Assembly: GCA_963575745.1 (NCBI GenBank)
Contig: CAUYUJ010019093.1
Coordinates: forward strand, 626,854-690,853
Source: Prorocentrum cordatum
Taxonomy: Eukaryota > Sar > Dinophyceae > Prorocentrales > Prorocentraceae
Length of the DNA stretch: 64,000 nt
Reading direction: 5' to 3'
In this document: positions 22,921-32,109 of the stretch, in pieces
How the letters are laid out: the number at the start of each line of letters is the position of its first letter
Position numbering within the stretch: position 1 is the stretch's first letter
Position numbers and translations under genes: made by a program
Notes under the pieces: model-generated
Seen by the model: only the letters and a program-made list of their open reading frames with translations
The model's database searches: none
What the model was told of the DNA's origin: nothing

Positions 22921-23487
22921 AAGCCTTCACCCCTCCCCCTACCTCCGTTTGTGCTTGAACGAGCTTCTCCAAGGTCCCTTCTTCACTCTTCTGTCCTTGC
23001 GTGAGGCACCCTGCAGTACAGGGAAGAGGACAGGGCGAGGACGACGACCACGGGGCGGCGGAGGAACGAGGAGGGAGGAGAGAGAAGCGATGAGAAGGAG
23101 GAGAAAGACACTGTATGATCAACATGCCCCCCCTAGTTGCGCCTAGCTACCCATGGCTTTCAGTAGCGGGTCTGTGCATCGTATATCATGGTGCACGCCC
23201 TGCTGTAGCAAATCACTGTAACATCGGTTATCCGAACTATGTTTGGTTATTCCGTGGCCTTACCAAATGGTGCCGGCGCGGCGAATCGTGACGTGACTGG
23301 TCCCTTCCTCCCTACACGGTCAGGCCAATTGTCGCCAAGGGATCTAAACACACGCTCTCTTCTGAGCCACTGGCGGGGACCCAGAGCTCGAAGGGAGTCG
23401 TCTGCAGCGAGATGAGCCCCAGCCATGCAAAACCGACACCTCAGCGCCAGTTGGACACGGAAGCGTAGGGCTCGAACGTAGTCTTAA

Positions 23488-23672
23488 GTCGGGACTGTCC
23501 ACCTACAGGGGGATTTCCGACGAAAAATAAAAAAAATACACCAAAAATGCTAAAACAAATAATCCAAAAATAGTCTGGGGACTATTATTTGATTATTGTT
23601 TTACCTTTTTGGTGTATTTTTGGGTACTTTTATTTTTCGTCGAGAATCCCCCTGTAGGGGGACACGCCCGAC
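23488..23672. mobile_element. Six-copy inverted-end element, copy 5 (185 bp)
   Basis: Same length as copy 1. Ends GTCGGGACTGTCCACCTACA and ...GGGGGACACGCCCGAC are inverted, with ACGAAAAATAAAA / TTTTATTTTTCGT just inside. Confidence 0.82.
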
Positions 23673-23807
23673 ATAACACCAGACCCCTGGGGGCGGGCCC
23701 CAAGGGGTGCGCTCGGATCGCTCCGATGGCCTCACTGCGCCCCGCTCCTGGATCCCGGGGCCAGGTCGCCAGACTAGATTCACCCAGAAGTCGTCCACAC
23801 AGTAGAG

Positions 23808-23978
23808 GCCCGACCACAAGAAACCTTCCACGAGAAGCCCAGCCTTGAGAGCCCGGGATGTGCCTTGATCTTTGGTGTGGGAGAGTCATGCCTTCCGTAG
23901 CAAGACCATCGAAACCAAGGAAACCCAGGGCAGCCTGGAGGCAAGCAGGGTGTTTCCTGGCATTGGCCTCCACTGTAG
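23808..23978 (+). repeat. Dispersed repeat with ACCACAAGAAA start, copy 2
   Basis: Partner of 17,055-17,245. It is followed within about 10 bp by the next inverted-end element, so elements are clustered here. Confidence 0.75.
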
Positions 23979-23988
23979 ATTCACTTAT

Positions 23989-24123
23989 GTCGGGCGTGTC
24001 CCCCTACAGGGGGATTTTCGACGAAAAATGAAAAAAAAACAACCCAAACATAAAAAATACCCCCAAATGGGGTGTATTTTTTGTTTTTCGTCGAAAATCC
24101 CCCTGTAGGGGGACAAGCCCGAC
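23989..24123. mobile_element. Six-copy inverted-end element, copy 6 (135 bp, best-preserved ends)
   Basis: Near-perfect inverted ends of about 48 bp: GTCGGGCGTGTCCCCCTACA at the left and TGTAGGGGGACAAGCCCGAC at the right. The core is shorter than in copies 1 and 5. The flanks are CTTAT on the left and TTAAA on the right, so any target duplication is very short (TTA or TA). Confidence 0.85.
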
Positions 24124-25135
24124 TTAAAGATTCACCCAGGAAGTCGTCAAGAATGCGTCGGCCGGGCAGGGCGCCACACCAGACTGTAAGAATTCGGCGG
24201 CCGGATGCAGAAGAGCGGCGGGCGAACTGTTCAGGGCGGACTCGTGGAAACCGACCCTGCGACGAGAACGCCCGTCCCGTGGATGGGATCGAGAACGCCA
24301 AGCCTTCGTCTTGAACATGCCAAGACGTCGCAGGTATGGAAGGGAAGGCTGGTTTGGGGAGAACTTGACTTGATATAATATGAAGAATTATGCGAGCCAG
24401 GTTGGGGGGGCCACTGCGGAGATCTACGGGGTTGTCCTCCTCTGTGAAGGAGCACGTTGACGACATCGCGCAGACGCATAACATACAATCATCTGGTGGA
24501 CGCATGCTTCGGCATGATGTTAAGATGTGATGGTTTCCCGCATCAAATCAGTGGTTGGCCCCTGGGACCCAAAGAGGCACCTGGACACCAGAAATAAGAA
24601 GAACGCTACTGGACTATCCGACCGCCAACACATGGGGTCAGCTAGTGGCACAGAGCGACCCCGGGCTGGCCACATGGCCAATTCCCAGACCCAGGTCAGC
24701 GCAGGGCGGGGACGCGGGCCGGCTCCGAATGGCTCCAACATTCAGGTGAGCCAGAAGGGGACTGGCCGACCCCTGTTGGCGCTAAGCCCTCTGTCGACCC
24801 TCCCGATGGGTAAGTACAGTACGAAAGATTTGGTTGTCCCGGCAGACTCGGGTCGTCTTCGGTGTCTTCTCGACCGTCGTCGTCCAGGGCCTCCTCCCTG
24901 CGGACCAGCGATGTGGCCTCGAGGCGGCGGTCGTGGTGCTGGCGATGGCGTGGGACCACCTGGAGAGCAAGACGACACGACTGGGCGCCACCAAGCACCA
25001 TGCTCCGGGAGGTAGACAAGGAGAACCAGACGGATTTGCGTCGTGGAACTTCGTGATCATCTGCCACCTGCGCACGGAGCGGGCGTGTCCTCAAGTCCTT
25101 CGCCTAATCCCTGGAGCCTTAGTCCTGAGTCCTTA
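24124..25135. other. Intergenic, no gene recognised
   Basis: Complex GC-rich sequence without arrays. No conserved protein, RNA gene or repeated element was identified. Confidence 0.45.
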
Positions 25136-26720
25136 GGAGTCTTTCAAGGGTCGGGACCCAAAATTGAGCCATCTCGTGGGCCTTGCCGCAGTTCCCTTGG
25201 GCTGCCCCGCGGCTTGTCGCATGAATTTTCGGCCCAAGGGGCCCAAGAAGCCCCGAAGACGGTCCAAGAGGGCCCCGAGTCGCCGAGAGATCGCTCCAAC
25301 GCGCTCAACCTGGCCCCCAGACGGCCCAAGAGACCTCCAATAGGCCTGCAAAAGGCTTCCCAAGTGGGCACCAGCGGCAGAGACACCTGATTGGCCTTAG
25401 GAGTTTGACGGTGTTGGGGTTTCTCGTCTTTTCGGCTTCCCGGCGCTCCAAGACGGCCCATTGCCCCAGCCTAATTACAAGAGGGCTCGACAGTGGCCCA
25501 AGGAGTCCAGGAGGCCCCAAGGAGTCCAGGAGTCCAGGAGGCCCCAAGAAGCGCCCATGATGGCCCAAGAGGGCCCAAGACAGCCCAAAAAAGGGGCCCG
25601 AGACAGGGAGCACGAATCGAAGATCCGAGCCTCAAGAGGCCCCCTAAGAGGCCCCACGAGGCGCCCAGCATGCCCCCTTAGACGCTCCCGAGGAAGTCCA
25701 CAAAAGAAGCCCCCAAACGGCCCAGAAGTAACGTCAAAACTGCCTCTCGGAGGTCCCCGAGAGGCCTCCCACGAGATCCCATACGAACATCCAATACTGG
25801 CCATCGCTCGGACGTCCATTTCCTGTGTTTTTTTCGGTTTCGTGCGTGGCTTTTTCGCGAAATGGTCAAGGATGTTCCTCGATGGCCCTCGCCGAAGGAA
25901 AAATGCACACGTCCGAGCGATGCCCAGTCCCAGGCATGCTGGCGGGATGAGCCGAAGGCCATTATCCGCCGCCCCCTGTGGTCTTGCCACAGGGGTGCCT
26001 GGCGTGCCAGATGCTACCGCCTTTGGTTTTCTCGTTGTCCAAAGGAACTCCCCCTGCCGCTTCGGCCCGTCCCGCCCGCCACCCAGCAAAAACGCTAACG
26101 ACCGCAAACGACCTCAACGTCCGCAAACATTCTCCAAGAGGGTTCCAGATAGCTTCTATGATGGCAACACGTTGGCCGAAGATGGCCTCCAGGATGACCC
26201 ACGATGGTCCGAATTGCCTCCCAATTCGCCGAAGCAACACTAAGACGGCCCAAGGAGGCTTCAAGATGCCTCCGAGTCCGCCCAAGAAGCTTCCAAAAGG
26301 CCCCATAGGCTCCCAACACGACGCCCCCAGATATCCCCCAGAAAAGACCGAAAAGGCAAAAATCACTGGTTCCGCTAAGGTTTTCGACGGATTTGGTTTG
26401 GCATGTGGCTTTTTGCTCGGGCCCAAGAGGGCCCCAAAGTCGGCCCCGAGGGGCCGCCAAGACGGCCTCCGACGACGCCAGACGGGTCAGGAGCGCACCA
26501 AAGGCCCAAGATGGCTCCAAGATTGCCCAAGAGGCCCAAGAGGTCTCCACGAGGCCTCCGAAACGACCCAACCAGGAAGGCCCGACAAAGCCAAAATCCG
26601 CCGACCCCGTGTGGGTCTCTTCCCCCCCCTGAGGACCCCAAACCGCGAGTTTGACGCACCCCCGGGCCCGCGACGACCCCCCGTTGAACGCGCCACGGGG
26701 GAACTCGAGGGCCTCACAAC
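25136..26720. repeat. Degenerate CCAAGAGGCCCC-type minisatellite
   Basis: Loose repetition of 9-12-bp units such as CCAAGAGGCC, CCAAGATGGC and CCAAGACGGCC. The same family occurs at about 29,430-30,030 and 61,195-61,350. A 121-bp inverted-end element is nested at 25,802-25,922. Trp/Gly/Leu-rich or Arg/Pro-rich frames result from the repeat. Confidence 0.75.
25802..25922. mobile_element. 121-bp inverted-end element, copy 2
   Basis: Aligns end to end with 15,301-15,421 at roughly 85-90% by eye, with the same CATCGCTCGGACGT / ACGTCCGAGCGATG ends. It sits inside the CCAAGAGGCC minisatellite, so it inserted after that array formed. Confidence 0.82.
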
Positions 26721-26967
26721 GGGCCAGCTGGGCTGGTCTTAGTGGTATCGAAGGTATCGTCTTGCCTGCCTGCACGACGCTTCGGCACCGCTCGCACGTC
26801 GTGGCCCAGGAGGAGGGGGAGAAGGAGGAGGAGGGGGGAGAAAGAAGAAGGAGGAGGATGAGGAGGACAAGGAGGAGAAGGAGTAGGATGAGGAGGAGGA
26901 GGAGGATAAGTTGCCGCCAGCAATGTTTTTTTACGTAAGGCAAGCCAAGTGGCAAGCCAAGCCAAGT

Positions 26968-27044
26968 GACGCCAACATGTTCTTAACGCAGTAGAACATG
27001 TTGGCGTCAGGGGCTGCAGTTGTGATGAGCTGCATGGAGTGCAG
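26968..27044 (+). repeat. Left terminal inverted repeat with hairpin
   Basis: A perfect 16-bp inverted repeat, GACGCCAACATGTTCT (26,968-26,983) with AGAACATGTTGGCGTC (26,993-27,008), is followed by a stretch shared with the right end up to GGAGTGCAGG. Confidence 0.85.
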
Positions 27045-27263
27045 GGGAGGAGGAGGAGGAGGGGGAGGGAAGAGGAGGAGGAGGGAGGAGGGAGGAGGAG
27101 GGAGGAGGAGTGAGGACGAGGGAGGAGGGGGGAGGAGGAGGGGGGAGGGGGTTCTGACGCTTTTCGTTTTTTCCTGGTCCTCTTCGGCTGGTTCGGCCTT
27201 TCCTGACGCCCTCGTCGCCGCGGCTGGATCTGCCTCCCCTCCTAGGACTTCCCCCCCCTCCTC
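27045..27263. repeat. GGA-rich tract
   Basis: Purine tract of GGA units (about 27,047-27,150) followed by ordinary GC-rich sequence. Confidence 0.75.
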
Positions 27264-28105
27264 GCCGTGCTGAACTGCGATGTGCCATGCCGCGAGTGTG
27301 CTCTATATAGCGTTGTGGATCGAGTCCTCCCTGGCATTCGGGTCCTCACCGAACTGATCTGGAGCGTAAGCTCGAGCTGCCTCAGCACATAGTAGCTGCC
27401 CCAGAACAATCGACAGAGGGAACATGCCAGGAGGACGCGCCGCGGAACGTCCCAAGGGACGCGCCAGGCGACGTGCCAGGGGACGTGCCATGGGGACGCA
27501 CCGCGGGACGTGCCAAGGGGACGCGCTACGGAACGTGCCAATGGACGTGCCGAGGGACGTGCCAGGGGACGCGCCGCGCGACGTGCCAGGTGGACTCGCC
27601 ACGGAACGCGCCAAGGAACGTGCCAAGGTGCATAGTTGAGTGTATCGATCTTGATGTACCGTGCCGACGGCTGTGCTGTGCTACGCCGTGCTGAACTGCG
27701 ATGTGCCATGCCGCGATTGTGCTCTATATAGCGTTGTGGATCGAGTCCTCCCTGGCATTCGGGTCCTCACCGAACTGATCTGGATCGTAAGCTCGAGCTG
27801 CCTGAGCAGATGGTAGCTGCCCCAGAACCAATCGACAGAGGGAACATGCCAGGAGGACGCGCCGCGGAACGTCCCAAGGGACGCGCCAGGCGACGTGACA
27901 GGGGACGTGCCATGGGCACGCACCGCGGGACGTGCCAAGGGGACGCGCTACGGAACGTGCCAATGGACGTGCACCGCGCGACGTGCCAGGGGGACTCGCC
28001 ACGGGACGCTCCGCGGAACGTGCCAGGCAACATGCCAGGCTGCAATGCTAAGGGTATCGATGTTGATGTACCGTACCGAGGGCTGTGCTGTGCCTGGGCG
28101 ACCTG
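27264..28105 (+). repeat. Tandem duplication, unit 423 bp, with internal GGACGTGCC repeats
   Basis: Two copies starting GCCGTGCTGAACTGCGATGT at 27,264 and 27,687. Each contains CTCTATATAGCGTTGTGG and then about ten units of GGGACGTGCCA / GGGACGCGCC. The copies are very similar. Non-coding as far as I can tell. Confidence 0.88.
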
Positions 28106-28515
28106 GACATGTGAAAACACGCGTTTCGCTCAAGACGTTGTCAGCACATCCTCATGCTAGACATCAGCCTGGGCAACCTGGACACGTGCAAACAAGCGTC
28201 TCGCTCGAGACATCCTCAACAAATGCTCATGCTAGACATCCGCCTGGGCGATCTGGACACGTGAAAATAAGCCTCTGGTTCGAGACATCCTCAACAAATC
28301 CTCATGCTAGACATCTGTCTGGGCCACCTGGAGGCGTGAAACCAAGCGTCTCGCTCGAGACATCCTCAAGACCTGGGCACGTGAAAACAAGCAATCCACT
28401 TGAGAGATCCTCAGAATTCAGGTCCCCAGGAGAGGACAATCTACAACACAAAACAAGCGTTTCGCTCGAGACATCCTCAATAAATTCTGAAAAACAAGCG
28501 TTTCGCTAGGGACAT
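28106..28515 (+). repeat. Tandem repeats with AACAAGCGTTTCGCTCGAGA motif
   Basis: Six or seven imperfect units of about 40-70 bp, carrying ACCTGGACACGTGAAA, AACAAGCG(T/C)(T/C)TCGCTCGAGA and CATCCTCA. They decay toward the right. Confidence 0.8.
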
Positions 28516-28771
28516 CCTCAAATTTTAATTCGCCGGCCCTCTTCCCACTCGTTATTTATCGCAAAAGAAATTCGCCGGCCCTCTTCCCGTCAAACCCGGG
28601 GGGAAACCATCTAAAAGAGAACCCTGGGCTCAAGCCCTTTCCGGGAAAAAAAACGCGTAGGCATGCACGGCCTCTCCCGACACGGCACGCACCATCATCA
28701 TTACCATTGGGGTTTTACCCATGGGGTTTAAGTGAAACATAGGGGCCTTAAGTGAAACAAAATGAAACAAG

Positions 28772-28855
28772 GGGGACGTGGTTCCACCACGTTTATATGT
28801 GGATTGCAGGGGGAACGTGGTTCCACCACGTTTTTATGTGGATCGCAGGGGGTAC
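28772..28855 (+). repeat. Two 42-bp tandem hairpin units
   Basis: Two copies of GGGGG(A/)ACGTGGTTCCACCACGTTT followed by TATGTGGAT(T/C)GCAGGG. Each unit has the inverted repeat ACGTGG...CCACGT. Confidence 0.75.
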
Positions 28856-28969
28856 GATCGCGTCGTGGTCGTGGTCGTCGTCGTCGTCCTTGACGTCGTC
28901 GTCTCCCCCTGTGGCCGAACCAGCCGACCTCGTCGTCGTGGTCGTCGTAGTGCTCATCGTTGTCATCTA

Positions 28970-29012
<43 letters not shown>

Positions 29013-29430
29013 TCCTCCCCCCCTCCTCCCCTCGCCGGCCCCTCGCCGACGACGTCGACCGCCGCGTCGACCACCTGCCGGCGCGCCGGAGGCGGCCCGG
29101 CGGGGGCGGCGCCCGCGCGAGGGGGAGGAGGATAAGAAGTGGGAGGAGGAGGGGGGAAGGGAGGCTCTTGGAGTCACAGCTTGTTGGAGGATGAGTAGGA
29201 GGAAGAGGTGAGGGGAGGGGGAGGAGGCGAAGACAGGAGGGGCGAGGGGAGGAGGGTGAGGGAGGGGGGGGAGGGTTAGGGAGGGTGAGGGAGGGTGAGG
29301 GGAAGGGGGGAGGCTGAGGAGGGGGAGGGTGAGGGGAGGGGGGGAGGGTGAGGGAGGGTGACCAGGGGCGAAGAGGTTATCCCACCAGCCCTCTGGGCGT
29401 AGGTGGTTTAGAGACGGAGGGGTTAGAGCG
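28856..29430. repeat. GTC microsatellite then GGGA-rich tract
   Basis: GTC units at about 28,865-29,010, then GGGAGGGTGAGG-type units at about 29,200-29,360. No gene is seen. Confidence 0.8.
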
Positions 29431-30090
29431 TCCAAGATGGCCCAAGATGGCTCCAAGAGGCCCTCCGAGAGCCCAAGATGGCGCACGATAGCTCAAGATG
29501 GCTCAAGATAATCTCCGACATACCTCCAAGAGGCCCCGAGACGGCCCCAAGACGAATTCAAGTGCCCACCGAGCCCTCCAAGGACCCCTCTGAGAGGCCC
29601 AAATGGCTCCAAAACTTAAGGAAAATCAGTGTTTTTGGCCTTCTCGCCTTTTCGCTTCCGATGGGCCTCGGATGCCTCAAGATCGCCCCAAGATGGCCCA
29701 AGAGAGCCCCAAGAGGGGCCCAAGAGGCACCAAGAGGGCCCCAAGAACGCCCAAGCGCCCCAAGAGAGCCCCGCCCCAAGAAGAGGGCCCCAAGACGGCC
29801 TTTGAGCCTCCGATGGGGGGGGGGGGGGGCTGAGCCATGGGGCCCAAAGCGGTCCCAAGAGACCTCTCAGACTCCCCCAAAGAGCCCCAAGAGGGCCCCA
29901 ATATGGCCCCGAAAGAGCCCCAAGAGGGCCCCAAGAGGGCCCCAAGAGGACCCCAACAGGACCCCAAGAGGACCCCAAGAGAGCCCCAAGATGGCCACAA
30001 GAGACCTCCGAGAGCCTCTCGCAACAACACCTCAACTCGCCTGGCGATTGTTTCTGGATGGGCTGGTGGGGATACGCGAAGCGTTAAGGA
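29430..30090. repeat. CCAAGAGGCCCC minisatellite plus trailing dispersed repeat
   Basis: Same family as 25,136-26,720. It ends in CAACAACACCTCAACTCGCC and TGGATGGGCTG, which recur in the same order at about 61,361-61,410 inside an intron of another gene. Confidence 0.8.
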
Positions 30091-30287
30091 TTTTGGCGAG
30101 CAGGCACGGTCGCACTCTGGGAGTGGCTATCCCCTCCTTCCGAGCCTCGCTCGGGCGGCAGCTAGCTACTAGGCACTCGTTTCATCCTGCCTCCTCATCC
30201 TTCTCCTCATCCTCCCTCCCCCTCCCCCTGCTCCCCTCAGCCGGCTCGGAACCCCACCAGAGCGCGGCAAGACCGGGACCTCAGACC

Positions 30288-31664
30288 TCAGTCGAAGTAG
30301 GGAAACACAGGAGGATAAGCCTTCGCCTTCGCCCAGCCCGAAGAAGGGCACCAAGGGTCGGGCTCCACGATAGCCGGAGGGAGCTTCACCTGTAGCAAAA
30401 TCTTGCGCAAGACGCGGCCGACTATCGGGACAGGCGGCGCCTCAGCGACGAGCTTCTTGTACTGGTTCTCGCTGATGATGCCGTCGTACTTGAAGTGGTC
30501 GTTCGGAATGGCCTGCAGCGACTCCATCTCAGTAGTCGTCATGAACCGCTGCCTCCCCCAGATGAAGTAGCCGTTCGGGCGGCTGGGCGTCAGGCCGATC
30601 GAGCATCCTCGCAAAGTGTCGGGGTCCCTCGTCGGACCGACGCTCAAGTCCGAGATGATGATCTGATTGCCGGGGGGGTTCGGCATCTTCACGTCTATGG
30701 CGGGCTCGAGCCAGTCCTTGACCTTCTTGTAATTGCGGAGCTGGGCCGGACTCAGGCCTGGCGGCTCGTCGAAGTCGGGCCTGGAGAGTGGCGCGACGTA
30801 TGGGTCCAGCACGTCCGCGAGGCTCTTCTCCTCCATCTGAGAGAGGGTCAACGGGTTGGAAACGGCCCTGGGATCCACTGCCGTCTTGAGGATGCCAACG
30901 AAGAACAACCTTTGCGACGCCTGAGGCAGGCCACCATCGCAACGCGCGTCCATCGGGTCGCTCCAGACGTAGTAGCTCGGGTCGCCGCTCTCGGTCGTGA
31001 GCTTCTTCTGCAGGTAGCCGTGCACCGCCGCCATCTCTGGCTTCATGCTCGCGCTGTAGAGGTGGGCCCTGGACTCGAGCAGGAATGCCTTGGGCCTCTT
31101 CTCCTTGATGTAGTTGAGAACGTGCATCGTGACGATATCCTTGCCGTGGGGGTTATCCACGCCGTCGGACAGCTCCTGTGCCGTGTACTGGCCATTGTTC
31201 GGAAGCGAGGCGCAGTAAATGTCCACGTAGGGCGTTTGCTTGTTGGGGCGCTTGGTGATGTCGCTGCACACGATGCACAAGCCCGGGTTGTGCTTCTTGA
31301 TGAACTTGCGTGCCCACAGCCGGTTGTCGGACGCGAACGCGTGCACGACATCCTTCCCGCCGTTGACCAGAACAGCGTCCAAAGCGACCTTGAACGTGTC
31401 CAGCCCCGAGCAGTCGGTGCCCAAGACCACCTTGTCGCTGCTGATACCACCAGTGCCGAGTTCCAGCTGGGACGCCATCTCCACGTCCAGCACCTCCAGC
31501 GACTGCCACGTATCATCCAGCTCCGCCGGGGCCACCTCTGGTGGGTCCTCCTCCTGCACAGGAAGCTCAGGGGCCGGGCGCTTGCGCGGGCGGGGCGGCA
31601 AGCCCAACGGGCGCAGAGGCAACGGGCGCAGAGGCAACGGGGCAGACTGCTGATTGAAGGCCAT
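30288..31664 (-). CDS. C5-cytosine DNA methyltransferase homologue, catalytically decayed
   Basis: Intronless, 458 aa from the ATG at 31,664. It aligns along its length with the intact enzyme at 43,747-45,171. The SAM-binding motif is kept (GTDCSGLDT, residues 82-90). Family methyltransferases attack cytosine with the Cys of the Pro-Cys motif, but here that site reads LPNNGQY (154-160), with Asn in place of Cys. The Glu-Asn-Val motif is ESR (197-199), the QxRxR motif is QASQR (248-252), and the Gly-Asn of motif X is missing near the C-terminus. The frame is fully open with no internal stop, so it may be expressed as a non-catalytic DNA- or partner-binding protein rather than being a plain pseudogene. 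An SL relic lies 58 nt upstream. It is next to, and on the same strand as, the hAT-like gene, within the inverted-repeat element. In-frame upstream sequence to 32,159 is low-complexity and I read it as untranslated. Confidence 0.82.
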   Translation of the reverse strand: MAFNQQSAPLPLRPLPLRPLGLPPRPRKRPAPELPVQEEDPPEVAPAELDDTWQSLEVLDVEMASQLELGTGGISSDKVVLGTDCSGLDTFKVALDAVLVNGGKDVVHAFASDNRLWARKFIKKHNPGLCIVCSDITKRPNKQTPYVDIYCASLPNNGQYTAQELSDGVDNPHGKDIVTMHVLNYIKEKRPKAFLLESRAHLYSASMKPEMAAVHGYLQKKLTTESGDPSYYVWSDPMDARCDGGLPQASQRLFFVGILKTAVDPRAVSNPLTLSQMEEKSLADVLDPYVAPLSRPDFDEPPGLSPAQLRNYKKVKDWLEPAIDVKMPNPPGNQIIISDLSVGPTRDPDTLRGCSIGLTPSRPNGYFIWGRQRFMTTTEMESLQAIPNDHFKYDGIISENQYKKLVAEAPPVPIVGRVLRKILLQVKLPPAIVEPDPWCPSSGWAKAKAYPPVFPYFD

Positions 31665-31722
31665 GGCGACCCGCGTCGGTCGGCAAAAGTTTGCACGGCG
31701 GTACGTGCGCCTGCCCAAAAAA

Positions 31723-31744
31723 TTTGGGCCAAAACCATTGCGGA
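31723..31744 (-). other. Decayed spliced-leader relic upstream of the methyltransferase homologue
   Basis: On the minus strand this reads TCCGCAATGGTTTTGGCCCA then AA. It matches the 22-nt dinoflagellate SL at 15 of 22 positions, with the TTTTGGC core and the TCCG start kept. On its own the match is weak. It gains weight from its position 58 nt before the start codon, like the better relic at 50,599. Confidence 0.5.
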
Positions 31745-32109
31745 CTGGTGCGTTTCGCTCGCTTCTTGCGAAACGTTTTTTCGGCTTCGCAATTGCCCTG
31801 CTCGTCTGTTTGTGTTTCGCGCCGTAGGCCTGCCCCACCCCCTCCCCCTCCTCTTCCTCCTCCCGCTGCTTCCCCTCCCCCTCTCGTTTCGTTGGGGCGT
31901 CGGCTGCGACTGCGAACGATGATGGCGATCGCGGTGGCGGCAGCGGCGGTGATGACGATGACCGAGGTGATCGAGCTTGTGATGATGATGATGATGATGA
32001 CAGTGGCGATGACGATGATGATGATTTGTGTTTTACTTGCAACCGCCCAGGCCGCAACAGCCTCGCCAAATCTCGAATGTGTTTTGCAGCCTTGCAACAC
32101 TCCGAATCA

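Noticed and set aside
27490-28105. Arg/Gly-rich protein frames across the GGACGTGCC units
   Set aside because: The units are tandem DNA repeats with frame-breaking indels between the two 423-bp copies.
30495-31922. Plus-strand frame of 475 codons opposite the methyltransferase homologue
   Set aside because: It is the antisense of a recognisable gene in GC-rich sequence. It shows no family pattern.
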